Origin: Mycolicibacter virginiensis
GTDB lineage: Bacteria; Actinomycetota; Actinomycetes; Mycobacteriales; Mycobacteriaceae
Direction: 5' to 3'
DNA length: 64,000 nt
Assembly (NCBI RefSeq): GCF_022374935.2
Contig: NZ_CP092430.2
Span: forward strand, 3,534,001-3,598,000
This document shows, in pieces, positions 46,123-54,008 of the stretch. The position numbers and the translations under genes were made by a program. Each line of letters opens with the position of its first letter. The stretch's first letter is position 1. The notes under the pieces were generated by a model, which saw nothing but the letters and a program-made list of their open reading frames with translations, made no database searches and was not told the origin of the DNA.

Positions 46123-46395
46123 TCACGGAGGGGACCGCTGCGTCGGCCATACCCTCGTGGTACGCAGCCGCGTGGCCGACCGATGTCGGCGGCCGGACGG
46201 CAGCGAGACATCATGCGGTTCACAAGCGACGCCGCGCAAGGCGAGCTTCGGAGGGCGAGGCCGGGCGACGGGCATGTCGGTGGATACCGCGGTCCAGCAC
46301 CCAGGCACTGCGGCGGTCAACAGGCGCAGCCATTCGGCGCGCACAACGCTCTCCGCCTCGTCGAGCACCTCCGCGGTCAAAGTGTCGGTGGTCAT
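46123..46395 (-). CDS. Hypothetical protein downstream of hsp20
   Basis: 90 aa from the ATG at 46395, which has an excellent ribosome site (AAGGAGGTG). The N-terminus is a charged helix (TAEVLDEAESVVRAEWLRLL), followed by a Pro/Arg-rich, unstructured region ending VWPTQRSPP. The acidic-helix-then-basic-tail pattern with the W-x-T-Q-R-S-P-P ending looks like a small mycobacterial family. It follows hsp20 by 50 bp on the same strand, so it is probably co-induced. Function unknown. Confidence 0.55.
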   Translation of the reverse strand: MTTDTLTAEVLDEAESVVRAEWLRLLTAAVPGCWTAVSTDMPVARPRPPKLALRGVACEPHDVSLPSGRRHRSATRLRTTRVWPTQRSPP

Positions 46396-46445
46396 CGCGC
46401 ACACCTCCTTCACCGGTTAGCAGGCCGCCGCCCGGCCTCTCGCAA

Positions 46446-46865
46446 TCAGGCGTTAATGGCCCGTTCGCCGTGACTGCTGGCGATCTTGATCCGCCGGGGC
46501 TTCGCCTTCTCGGCGACCGGAATTGTCAGCCTCAGCACGCCGTCTTGATAACTGGCCTGGATCTGGCTCGCGTCCAGATTGTCGCCAAGGAACAGCTGGC
46601 GGCTGAACACACCGCGGGGCCGTTCCGCCGACACCATCTCGCGACTTTGATCCAGCCCCGGACGTTCGGCATGCACCGTCAGCACATTGCGTTCGACATC
46701 GAGATCCAGGGAATCCTCTGCCACCCCGGGCAGGTCGAACTCGACGATGAACTGGTCACCGTCACGCCAGGCATCCATCGGCATGACCGCCGGCCGCGCC
46801 GCGGTGCCCAGCACCTGCTGGGTCCAGCGGTCGAGATCACGGAACGGGTCGGTACGCATCAACAT
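46446..46865 (-). CDS. Hsp20/alpha-crystallin family heat-shock protein
   Basis: 139 aa. Small heat-shock chaperone: [17 protein letters not shown], then the alpha-crystallin domain with [32 protein letters not shown], and the closing [16 protein letters not shown]. It binds unfolding proteins without ATP. Ribosome site AGGAGG lies 8 nt before the ATG at 46865 (5 nt before an ATG at 46868). Divergent from a MerR-family gene, with a 22-bp perfect palindrome between them, so it is probably repressed by that protein. Confidence 0.92.
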   Translation of the reverse strand: MLMRTDPFRDLDRWTQQVLGTAARPAVMPMDAWRDGDQFIVEFDLPGVAEDSLDLDVERNVLTVHAERPGLDQSREMVSAERPRGVFSRQLFLGDNLDASQIQASYQDGVLRLTIPVAEKAKPRRIKIASSHGERAINA

Positions 46866-46895
46866 CATCTCCACCTCCTCGGTCTGCGGCAGATC

Positions 46896-46917
46896 ATCTA
46901 TGTCTGCCGACATAGAT
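46896..46917 (+). promoter_or_regulatory. Perfect 9-bp-arm inverted repeat, operator candidate
   Basis: ATCTATGTC (46896-46904), TGCC spacer, GACATAGAT (46909-46917). It lies in the 5' untranslated region of hsp20 just downstream of the predicted -10 box, so a dimer bound here would cover the start of transcription. It differs from the HAIR element of HspR (CTTGAGT-N7-ACTCAAG). The divergent MerR-type gene is the natural candidate for the binding protein. Confidence 0.7.
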
Positions 46918-46920
46918 TTT

Positions 46921-46949
46921 TATATAGCACTGGTGGTAGGTTCACGCAA
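46921..46949 (-). promoter_or_regulatory. Predicted hsp20 promoter (TTGCGT-N17-TATATA)
   Basis: On the minus strand TTGCGT (46949-46944) is followed by 17 nt and TATATA (46926-46921), close to the vegetative consensus with ideal spacing. The palindrome starts 4 nt beyond the -10 box. Expected transcription start near 46914. Confidence 0.6.
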
Positions 46950-46990
46950 GAGGAGCACGAGGATTTTCCGACGAGTGGAAGCGACGCGCA

Positions 46991-47389
46991 GTGACCGACG
47001 AGATGAATGCCCGATCCGGGCTTGGGGTATACGGCATCTCGGTGGCAGCTGAGTTGTCCGGTATCGGTCCGCAGACCTTGCGGCTCTACGAGAGCCGCGG
47101 CCTGCTGACCCCGGCGCGCACCGCAGGCGGGACACGTCGCTACAGCGATGACGATCTTGCTCGGCTGCGACGGATCACCGAGCTGGTAAGCATCGGCATC
47201 AACGTCGCAGGCATCGGGCAGATCCTCGGCCTGGAAGCGCGCAACGCCCGATTGGAGTCCGACAACTGCAGACTGGAATCCGACAACACCCGGTTGCGAT
47301 CGGACAACTCCCAACTGAAAACGGACTATGCACTGCTTGCCGCCCAACGCGCCGACCCGCCCTCAACGCGGAAACGAAAGGGGTCATGA
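46991..47389 (+). CDS. MerR-family regulator with leucine-zipper tail (HspR-like)
   Basis: 132 aa. MerR helix-turn-helix at residues 14-60: GISVAAELSGIGPQTLRLYE and YSDDDLARLRRI, as in HspR. After residue 80 comes a regular leucine zipper with Leu at 81, 88, 95, 102, 109 and 116, the middle three heptads nearly identical (L-E-S-D-N-x-R), encoded by a 21-bp DNA repeat. Likely a dimeric repressor. It is divergent from hsp20 and shares the region holding the palindrome. The stop overlaps the next small gene by 4 bp (ATGA). Start GTG at 46991. Confidence 0.87.
   Translation: MTDEMNARSGLGVYGISVAAELSGIGPQTLRLYESRGLLTPARTAGGTRRYSDDDLARLRRITELVSIGINVAGIGQILGLEARNARLESDNCRLESDNTRLRSDNSQLKTDYALLAAQRADPPSTRKRKGS
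47252..47314 (+). repeat. 21-bp x3 imperfect repeat encoding leucine-zipper heptads
   Basis: Three in-frame 21-bp units (47252-47272, 47273-47293, 47294-47314) encode LESDNCR, LESDNTR and LRSDNSQ. They extend the zipper of the MerR-family protein and look like a recent internal duplication. Confidence 0.85.
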
Positions 47390-47598
47390 TGACCAACCCT
47401 GAACGGCTCCCGGCGACCGAAGCTGTTTCGGAGGCAGATCTCGCCGAACAACGGATCCCCGCAGACGAGAGCGCCGACGACGGGCTGGATCCGGCCGCCC
47501 TGGAAAACGCCGACGCCACCGAAGCCAACCCGGCCGACCTGATCGATCAGGCCATCAGCGTTCCGCTCCCCGACGACGACTACGACGGCGACCGATAA
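47386..47598 (+). CDS. Small acidic hypothetical protein
   Basis: 70 aa, very acidic and disordered (PADESADDGLDPAALENADA, ending PLPDDDYDGDR). Overlaps the merR-like gene by 4 bp (ATGA), so it is co-translated with it. The C-terminal LIDQAISVPLPDDD looks like a conserved short motif. No function can be assigned. Confidence 0.65.
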   Translation: MMTNPERLPATEAVSEADLAEQRIPADESADDGLDPAALENADATEANPADLIDQAISVPLPDDDYDGDR

Positions 47599-47613
47599 GG
47601 CAGCCGCCGGCAG

Positions 47614-47841
47614 CTACTCGGCTTTGACGACCTCCGCATCGGCCCGATGGTCCGACGTGCTCCGGCGTCGATGGCTGGTGTCGCACAGTGGATAGTTGCG
47701 ACTGCGCCCACAGGTACAGATGGCCACCATGAAGCGATCCGATTCGACGACCCCCTCGGGCGTCTCGATCCGCACCGGGCCGGCGACCAGGACCGGGCCG
47801 TTACGAACCGGCTGAACCACCCTCTTGTCCGGAGTCGTCAT
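47614..47841 (-). CDS. CDGSH-type iron-sulfur protein
   Basis: 75 aa. The metal-binding motif is complete: Cys42, Cys44, Cys53 and His57 in ICTCGRSRNYPLCDTSH (C-x-C-x2-S-x3-P-x-C-D-x-S-H), giving a [2Fe-2S] cluster with three Cys and one His. CDGSH proteins act in redox sensing or iron-sulfur transfer. ATG at 47841; overlaps the end of the methyltransferase gene by 4 bp, so the two are co-translated. Confidence 0.88.
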   Translation of the reverse strand: MTTPDKRVVQPVRNGPVLVAGPVRIETPEGVVESDRFMVAICTCGRSRNYPLCDTSHRRRSTSDHRADAEVVKAE

Positions 47842-48533
47842 GGCTTGTCCGCCCGGATCACCACCAGTTGTTCCACGCGACAGCCGGGCGACACCCGGCC
47901 GGTGGATTCCAGCCAGTCGGCGCGCGCCGAGAGCACCGGGCCGAACGGAATGCTTCGGACAGTGGCGATCTCGGCTGACAGTCCCGAGTCCCGCAGGCTC
48001 TGCAATGAGTACGCGACGTCGGCCAGGGCGGACTGCACCAGCAGCAGGGAACCGCCGCGACGCAACAGCGCCGCGGCCGATTCGCAGAGCGGGTTCAACA
48101 CGACCCGCCCGTCCACACCGCCGTTCCACGACCATTCCGGACCGCCCGCTGACGCAATGGGCCCGCCGTTACGCGGCGAGGGCACATAGGGCGGATTGGC
48201 CACCACCAGATCGAACGGGGCGCAGCGCAACGCGCCACTCCACGGTCCCTGCCGAATCGCGACGTCGACGCCGGCGGCGCGCGCGTTGTCGCGGGCACAC
48301 CGCACCGCGCGCGGGCAGATGTCGAACGCGGTGACGCTGTCCGCACCCAGCTCGGCCGCCGCGATGGCAGCCACCCCGCTGCCGGTGCACAGGTCCAGAA
48401 CCCTGGCCCGGCGGGCCAATCCCGTGCGTTCCATGGTCTCGATGAGAAGATGCGAATCCTCTTGCGGTACATAGACCCCGTCTAGGTACGGCGGGCGGCG
48501 ACGCAGGGCGCCGGGCACCCCCATAGTGGTCAT
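47838..48533 (-). CDS. HemK2/MTQ2-family protein methyltransferase
   Basis: 231 aa. SAM-binding motif VLDLCTGSGVAAIAAAELG and the catalytic NPPY in LVVANPPYVPSP, which marks the HemK/PrmC/MTQ2 glutamine methyltransferase superfamily. MTQ2-type members methylate release factors; the target here is unknown. Followed directly by the CDGSH gene (4-bp overlap). It starts 6 bp after the stop of the ThDP-enzyme gene on the same strand. Confidence 0.85.
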   Translation of the reverse strand: MTTMGVPGALRRRPPYLDGVYVPQEDSHLLIETMERTGLARRARVLDLCTGSGVAAIAAAELGADSVTAFDICPRAVRCARDNARAAGVDVAIRQGPWSGALRCAPFDLVVANPPYVPSPRNGGPIASAGGPEWSWNGGVDGRVVLNPLCESAAALLRRGGSLLLVQSALADVAYSLQSLRDSGLSAEIATVRSIPFGPVLSARADWLESTGRVSPGCRVEQLVVIRADKP

Positions 48534-48539
48534 CGGGGA

Positions 48540-50360
48540 TTACCCGCCGTTCTTGCTGCGGATGTCGCGCACCGACTGCTTGGCCGACTCGGTGAACTCG
48601 TGCATCTTCTGCTTGGCGCCCTTGGTGACGACGCTCACGCGATCCGGGTCCTTGATGATCGCTTTGGCGGTGTTCTTGGCGATCATCTTCTCGATATGCG
48701 GTGGCACCGGCGGGATGTCGGGGTCCACCACGACTTCGAGCACCACCGGACCGGGCGCGGACAACGCCTGGTCCCAGGCCTGGCCGATCGTGTCCGGGCT
48801 GTCACAGCGAATTCCGGTCAAGCCGAGAAGTTTGGCGAATTCGGCGTACGGCACGTCCGGGATCATCTGCGAGTCTTCGAACTTGGGCTCGCCGCCCATG
48901 GCCCGCTGCTCCCAGGTCACCTGGTTGAGGTCCTGGTTGTTGAATACGCAGAAGATCAGCGGCCCATCAGACAGCCGGTCCAGATAGCGCTTCACAGTGA
49001 TCATCTCGGCCATCCCATTCATCTGGAAGACGCCATCGCCGACGACGGCGATCACCGGTCGGTCCGGGTGAGCGAGCTTGGCGCTGATCGCATAGGGGGT
49101 GCCGGGCCCCATGGTCGCGAGGTTCCCGGCCAGTGAGGCCGCCATGCCGCGCCGCAGCCGCAGGTGCCGCGCCCACCAATTGGCGACCGACCCCGCGTCA
49201 GTGGTGACGACCGCGTTGTCGGGCAGGCGCTTGGAGAGCTCGTGGACCACCAGCTCGGGATTGAGCGGGCTGGCCTTGTCGTGGGCCCGGTCGTCGAGTA
49301 CCCGCCACCAGGTCTCCACTTCGCTTTCGATCTTGCGCCGCCAAGACCGGTCCTTCTTGCGGTTCAACAGCGGAATCAGCTCGGCCAGAGTGTCTTTGGA
49401 GTCGCCGATCAGATTGGCCTGGACCGGGTAGCGCACCCCGATCATCCGGCCGTCGTGGTTGATCTCCACCCCACGGGCTTGTCCTTCTTTGGGCAGCCAC
49501 TCGGCGTAGGGGAAGCTGGTCCCGATCATGAGCAAGGTGTCGGCACCCGACATCATGGCCTCGCTGGCCGTGGAACCCAGTAGTCCGATCGGCCCGGTCA
49601 CATACGGCAGTTCGTCGGGCAGCGCGGCGCGTCCCAACGATGTCTTGGCAACACCGGCGCCGAGCAGGTCGGCGGCCTCCACCACTTCATCGGCGGCGTC
49701 CGCGGCTCCTGCGCCCACCAGGATCGCCACCTTCTCGCCCTCGTTGAGGATCTCGGCGGCTTTGCGCAGCTCGCTCTGCGGCGGGATCATCCGCGGTTTG
49801 GTCCACCCGACACTGCTGAAGACGGCCCCATGCTGGCGTGGTGGCGACGGGACCGCCTCTTCCTCGGCGACGTCCTCGGGCAGGATGATGGTCGCCACGG
49901 TCCGATTGGTCAGCGCCACCTTGCAGGCCCGGTCCACCAGGTGGCGAGCCTGGACCGGCGCCATGCAGGTCTGAACGAAGTCCGAAGAGACGTCCTTGTA
50001 CAGCGAGTTCGGGTCGATCTCCTGCTGGAAGGCCGCGCCCAGCGACATCCGCTTCTGCTGACCGATGATCGCGACCACCGGCTGGTGGTCAAGCTTGGCA
50101 TCGTAGAGCCCGTTGAGCAGGTGGATCGCCCCCCCGCCGGATGTGGCCAGGCAACACCCGAGCTCGCCGGTGAATTTGGCGTGGCCGGTGGCCATGAACG
50201 CCGCCATCTCCTCGTGGCGCGGCTGGATGAGTTCCGGGTCCCCACCGGCCCGGTCCAAGGCGCCGACCATCGACAGAATGCCGTCACCGGGGTAGCCGAA
50301 GATCCGGTGCACCCCCCACTGTCGGAGCCTGTCGAGGATGAAGTCCGCGGTTTTCGGCAT
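48540..50360 (-). CDS. Thiamine pyrophosphate-requiring enzyme (pyruvate oxidase/acetolactate synthase-like)
   Basis: 606 aa. Three ThDP-enzyme domains: N-terminal pyrimidine-binding domain with the catalytic Glu in QPRHEEMAAFMA, central domain (VAILVGAGAADAADEV) and C-terminal diphosphate-binding domain with GDGVFQMNGMAEM ... NN (VVGDG to CVFNN). The family includes pyruvate oxidase (PoxB) and pyruvate decarboxylase-like enzymes. A Lys-rich C-terminal tail (KQKMHEFTESAKQSVRDI) may be a membrane- or partner-binding helix. Product acetate or acetyl phosphate would connect to pta-ackA, but this is inference. Confidence 0.85.
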   Translation of the reverse strand: MPKTADFILDRLRQWGVHRIFGYPGDGILSMVGALDRAGGDPELIQPRHEEMAAFMATGHAKFTGELGCCLATSGGGAIHLLNGLYDAKLDHQPVVAIIGQQKRMSLGAAFQQEIDPNSLYKDVSSDFVQTCMAPVQARHLVDRACKVALTNRTVATIILPEDVAEEEAVPSPPRQHGAVFSSVGWTKPRMIPPQSELRKAAEILNEGEKVAILVGAGAADAADEVVEAADLLGAGVAKTSLGRAALPDELPYVTGPIGLLGSTASEAMMSGADTLLMIGTSFPYAEWLPKEGQARGVEINHDGRMIGVRYPVQANLIGDSKDTLAELIPLLNRKKDRSWRRKIESEVETWWRVLDDRAHDKASPLNPELVVHELSKRLPDNAVVTTDAGSVANWWARHLRLRRGMAASLAGNLATMGPGTPYAISAKLAHPDRPVIAVVGDGVFQMNGMAEMITVKRYLDRLSDGPLIFCVFNNQDLNQVTWEQRAMGGEPKFEDSQMIPDVPYAEFAKLLGLTGIRCDSPDTIGQAWDQALSAPGPVVLEVVVDPDIPPVPPHIEKMIAKNTAKAIIKDPDRVSVVTKGAKQKMHEFTESAKQSVRDIRSKNGG

Positions 50361-50406
50361 TGTCTGCTCCCTTCAACACGCACACGGTTACCCGCCACCG
50401 GCTTTG

Positions 50407-51090
50407 TCAAACGGCTGGGTGCACCAGCGGTGCGGTACCACCGGTCACAGCGTTGTGGGCTATCCGCAGGTCGTCGACGAATGCGTCGTAGGCCTGCGCA
50501 TGCTGCTCGCTGCGGTCCCGCAGCACCGCCGAGGGATGAACCGTGGCCAGGACCCTCGGCCGGCCGTTGGACCCGGCCAGGCCAGGCAGGCACAGCAGCT
50601 CACCGCGCCCGGTGGAGATACGAAACGAGGGCCCGAGCAGCGACTGTGCAGCCGTGGCACCCAGGCAGATCACCACTTCCGGCCGCACCGAGTCGATCTC
50701 GGCGATCAACCACGGCCGGCACGCCACCACCTCGGTGCGGCCCGGCTTCTGGTGGATCCGGCGTTTGCCCTCGCGGCGGGTGAACTTGAAATGTTTGACC
50801 GCGTTGGTCACGTACGTCAGCGCCGGATCTATGCCGGCGTCACGCACCGCACGGTCCAACAACCGCCCGGCCGGGCCGACAAACGGGTGGCCCTCGAGAT
50901 CCTCGTGATCGCCGGGTTGCTCACCGACCAGCATCAGTGGCGCGCCCCGGCGCCCCTCGCCGAACACGGTCTGCGTCGCATCGCGGTACAGCGTGCAACC
51001 TCGGCACTGCGCAGCCGCCTCACGCAGCGCGCCCAGCGTCCGTCGTTCCGGCAGATAGCGCTGCGCCCCTGGCTCTTTCGTCGCTACCAT
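50407..51090 (-). CDS. udgX: UdgX-type uracil-DNA glycosylase
   Basis: 227 aa. Family 4-related uracil-DNA glycosylase with a [4Fe-4S] cluster (Cys29, Cys32, Cys124, Cys141 region). Motif GEQPGDHED carries the water-activating position; the loop GKRRIHQKP (Lys109-His113) is the KRRIH insertion that defines UdgX, whose histidine forms a covalent bond with the uracil-site sugar in M. smegmatis UdgX, as I recall. It does not turn over normally but marks and repairs uracil in DNA. ATG at 51090 overlaps the stop of the preceding LLM gene by one base (TAATG). Confidence 0.9.
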   Translation of the reverse strand: MVATKEPGAQRYLPERRTLGALREAAAQCRGCTLYRDATQTVFGEGRRGAPLMLVGEQPGDHEDLEGHPFVGPAGRLLDRAVRDAGIDPALTYVTNAVKHFKFTRREGKRRIHQKPGRTEVVACRPWLIAEIDSVRPEVVICLGATAAQSLLGPSFRISTGRGELLCLPGLAGSNGRPRVLATVHPSAVLRDRSEQHAQAYDAFVDDLRIAHNAVTGGTAPLVHPAV

Positions 51091-52052
51091 TACGTCGACG
51101 CCGCCAGCTCGGGCGCAATCTCGGACTCCCAGAAAGCAAAGAAGCTCTCCTGGTCTGCTCCGATCTGCTGAACGTATACCTCGTCGAAGCCGGCGTCGGC
51201 GAACTCGTGGATCCGGTCCAGATACGGCCTGGCGTCCGGCCCAGCAGGCACTGATCGTTCCACGGCCTCGGGGCTCACCAAACTCGATGCCTGCTCGAAA
51301 TGCACCGGCGTGGAGAGGTTCTGGCCCAGCTCGCCGGGTAGCTGCTCAATGGGCCACGTAGCGTGCGCGGTACGCACCGCATCCTCTTTCGACGGCCCGT
51401 AACACACTTTGAACCCCGCTTGGGCGGGCTTGCCGATGCCGCCGGCGTGATGGAACTCCGACACCAGCTCTGCCGCCGGCATGCTGCACTGGTAGCCGTC
51501 GCCGATCCGGCCCGCCAGTCGCGCCGAGTGAGGACCGTATCCCGAGACATAGATGGGGGTCGGCTGCGGCGGCAGGGTATAGAGCCGGGCGTTCTCCACC
51601 GTGTAGTAGCGCCCGTGGTGGTTTACCAGTGCGCCGGTGAACAGTTCACGGATCACCGCGACCGCCTCGTCGAGCATGCCGCGCCGGATTGCTGCCGTGG
51701 GCCAGCGTCGGCCGGTGATGTGTTCGTTCAGCGCCTCTCCGGTACCGACTCCCAACGTGAAGCGGCCCCCGAGTAGCGCGGCACTGGTCGCGGCCGCTTG
51801 GGCGATGACCGCCGGATGGGTGCGCACGATGGGGCAGGTGACCGCGGTGGTGATCGGCAGTTCGCAGGCCTGCGACAGCGCACCGATGACCGACCACACA
51901 AACGGGCTGTTGCCCTGCCGATCGTTCCACGGGTGAAAGTGATCGGAGATCCACAGTGCCTCGAAGCCCGCCTGCTGTGCCCGGACCGCTTGGCGAACCA
52001 GCTCGCCCGGTTGGAACTCCTCGCAGGACAACGCATAACCCAGGGTCGTCAT
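51090..52052 (-). CDS. LLM-class F420-dependent oxidoreductase (TIGR03557-like)
   Basis: 320 aa, luciferase-like TIM barrel: LGYALSCEEFQPGELVRQA, FEALWISDHFHPW, LGVGTGEALNEHI and GYGPHSARLAGRIGDGY. A paralogue of the 25.9-26.9 kb gene (same SDHF and G-x-G-E/N-x-L-N-E-H motifs). F420 is the likely cofactor; substrate unknown. It shares a one-base overlap with udgX, an unexpected pairing. Confidence 0.85.
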   Translation of the reverse strand: MTTLGYALSCEEFQPGELVRQAVRAQQAGFEALWISDHFHPWNDRQGNSPFVWSVIGALSQACELPITTAVTCPIVRTHPAVIAQAAATSAALLGGRFTLGVGTGEALNEHITGRRWPTAAIRRGMLDEAVAVIRELFTGALVNHHGRYYTVENARLYTLPPQPTPIYVSGYGPHSARLAGRIGDGYQCSMPAAELVSEFHHAGGIGKPAQAGFKVCYGPSKEDAVRTAHATWPIEQLPGELGQNLSTPVHFEQASSLVSPEAVERSVPAGPDARPYLDRIHEFADAGFDEVYVQQIGADQESFFAFWESEIAPELAAST

Positions 52053-52154
52053 GAGTCATGAGATACCCGCGGTGGCGGTGGCTAATCGTGGTTAGCGGTT
52101 TGGACTGTTGGGTAGCCGACCGGTGAATCGCCGCAAGCTGAACTAGGAGACGCC

Positions 52155-52333
52155 ATGACTGTTCCCCGGACGGTAGAAACCGGGACACGTGACCGGCGCC
52201 CGACCTCTACATCTCCGATGCGGATCGCACCGGCGACCGCGAGCTGGCCGAGTTGTTTCGGCGCGCCCAGACTGCGAGCCGCAAGGGCGCCGAGGAGGGC
52301 AAGTCGCTGCTGCGGCAACGATTGCAAGCCTGA
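52155..52333 (+). pseudogene. Frameshifted small conserved gene
   Basis: ATG at 52155 with AGGAGA upstream starts MTVPRTVETGTRDR, after which the frame runs into unrelated sequence. In the next frame the text continues as PDLYISDADRTGDRELAELF and RRAQTASRKGAEEGKSLL to a TGA at 52331-52333. A single missing G in CGG-CGCCC (52193-52200 region; expected CGG-GCG-CCC) joins the two parts into a sensible 59-residue helical protein. So it is either a real one-base deletion or a sequencing error. Function unknown. Confidence 0.65.
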
Positions 52334-52352
52334 CCCGCAAGGGCGATGCTGT

Positions 52353-52592
52353 TCAGTTCCCGGTTGCCGGGGCACTGGCAGATGTGGTTCCCGAGATCGT
52401 GGTGGTCGCCGAGCTCGTGGTGGAAGACGTCGACGTGCCCGACGTGGTCGTGGCGGCCGAGTCCAAGTCCGGATCCGCATTCGCCGGACCAGCCGAACCC
52501 GGCCCCGCCACCACCACGACCGCTGCCCCCGCCGCAGCTGCGATCGCTGCCATCGAACCTAGCGTCTTGCCCGTTACTCCCCGCACGCCCAT
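52353..52592 (-). CDS. Small secreted Ser/Thr-rich protein
   Basis: 79 aa with a strong ribosome site (AGGAGG, 6 nt before the ATG). A signal peptide is predicted: GVRGVTGKT basic start, hydrophobic MAAIAAAAGAAVVVVAG, then a PANA cleavage site near residue 39. The mature 40 residues are almost entirely Ser, Thr and Ala (TTSGTSTSSTTSSATTT), a likely O-glycosylated or disordered stalk. Family unknown. It lies 105 bp before ugd-side sequence on the same strand, at the end of the heptose cluster region. Confidence 0.6.
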   Translation of the reverse strand: MGVRGVTGKTLGSMAAIAAAAGAAVVVVAGPGSAGPANADPDLDSAATTTSGTSTSSTTSSATTTISGTTSASAPATGN

Positions 52593-52697
52593 GATGTCCT
52601 CCTGGTCGGTCTATCGCTGACGCGTCGTCGGTGGCGCGTGCTGAGGACGTTTACCCCGGCGGCCTGGGCGTAAACATTGTGGACGAACTTCCCGCAT

Positions 52698-54008
52698 TCA
52701 GTACCCGCCCGGCGTTCCGTTGCCCACGCACGCCATCCCGGCGTCGCTGACGGCGCGGCGGTCCACGATGTTGCGGGTGTCGACGACCACCGCTTCGCCG
52801 GCCGCGCACCGGGCCACGGCTCGCCAATCCAACTCCGCGAAGTCCGGCCACTCGGTCAGCACCACGATCGCGTCGGCGTCCTTGGCTGCGACGTACGGGT
52901 CGTCGGCGACCGCAGTCGGCAGCCTCTCCGCCGTGATCGCCGCCAGCCGCGGGTCATAGGCGGTGACCTGCGCACCGACCCGCAGCAGCTCGGCACACAC
53001 CTCAATTGCCGGCGAGTCACGGATGTCGCTGGTGCCGGCTTTGAACGTCAACCCCAGCACCGCCACTTTCAACTCGGGCAGCGGCCGACCCGACTGCCGC
53101 TTCAGCAGCGAGACGATCCGGTATATCTGCGCGGCGTTGGTGCGTCGGGCCGATGCGATCTCGCGCAGCTCGACGCCCTGCGCCCGGCCGGTGCAGACCA
53201 GCGCCGCGCTGTCCTTCGGTAAGCACGAACCGCCCCAGCCTGGCCCCGGCCGCAGAAAGTGCGGGCCGATCCGCGGGTCAGCACCCATACATCGAGCGAT
53301 GTCGGTGATGTCGGCTCCGACCCTGCTGGAGAGCTGGGCCAGCGAATTGACGAACGACAGCTTGACCGCCAGAAAGGAGTTGCTGGCGTACTTAGCCAGC
53401 TCCGCGCTCTCCAGGCTCATTCGCAAGATGGTGCCGCCGCACTGGCCGTCGTAGAGCCCGGCCACTCGATCGCCTGCGGCAGCCTGCTCGGCGTCCACAC
53501 CGATCACCACCCGATCGGGATGCTGGAAATCCTCGACAGCGAAACCCTCACGCAGAAACTCGGGATTGGCCACGATGTGGATGCCCCGGGCGGCCAGCGT
53601 CTCGCCGATCCGGCGACAGGTACCTGCCGGGACAGTGGATTTCACCGCCACCGCAGACCCCGGCGACAGCGTGTCGGCCAGCCGGGCCACGGCGCGTTCG
53701 ACGGCACACAGGTCCGCGCTGCCGTCGACGCCCGTCGGCGTCGGCACGCACACAAAGACGATCTCGCGGTCGGCCAGCATGCCGTAGTCGTCGGTGACAC
53801 GCAGGGTTCCATCTTCCAGGCCGGCACGCAGCAGGTCGTCGACATCGGGCTCGTCGATCGCCGCGTAGCCCCTGCGCAGTTCGGCGACGCGGCACCGATC
53901 GGTGTCGATGCAGACCGTGTCGACGCCCTTGGCGGCCAGACACACCGCGCTGGTCAAGCCGACATAGCCTGCGCCGACGACACCGACGGTCACACCAGGG
54001 GCGCTCAC
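52698..54008 (-). CDS. ugd: UDP-glucose 6-dehydrogenase
   Basis: 436 aa. Oxidises UDP-glucose to UDP-glucuronate using two NAD+. Rossmann motif VGVVGAGYVGLTSAVCLA, FVCVPTP, catalytic segments NPEFLREGFAVEDF and PGPGWGGSCLPKDSAAL with the catalytic Cys, and a second NAD-like domain KVAVLGLTFKAGTSDIRDSP. The GTG at 54008 overlaps the GT9 gene by 4 bp. It is the last gene of the heptose cluster. Its product is the substrate of the decarboxylase-like enzyme encoded at the other end of the cluster (61913-62884), giving UDP-xylose. Confidence 0.93.
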   Translation of the reverse strand: MSAPGVTVGVVGAGYVGLTSAVCLAAKGVDTVCIDTDRCRVAELRRGYAAIDEPDVDDLLRAGLEDGTLRVTDDYGMLADREIVFVCVPTPTGVDGSADLCAVERAVARLADTLSPGSAVAVKSTVPAGTCRRIGETLAARGIHIVANPEFLREGFAVEDFQHPDRVVIGVDAEQAAAGDRVAGLYDGQCGGTILRMSLESAELAKYASNSFLAVKLSFVNSLAQLSSRVGADITDIARCMGADPRIGPHFLRPGPGWGGSCLPKDSAALVCTGRAQGVELREIASARRTNAAQIYRIVSLLKRQSGRPLPELKVAVLGLTFKAGTSDIRDSPAIEVCAELLRVGAQVTAYDPRLAAITAERLPTAVADDPYVAAKDADAIVVLTEWPDFAELDWRAVARCAAGEAVVVDTRNIVDRRAVSDAGMACVGNGTPGGY

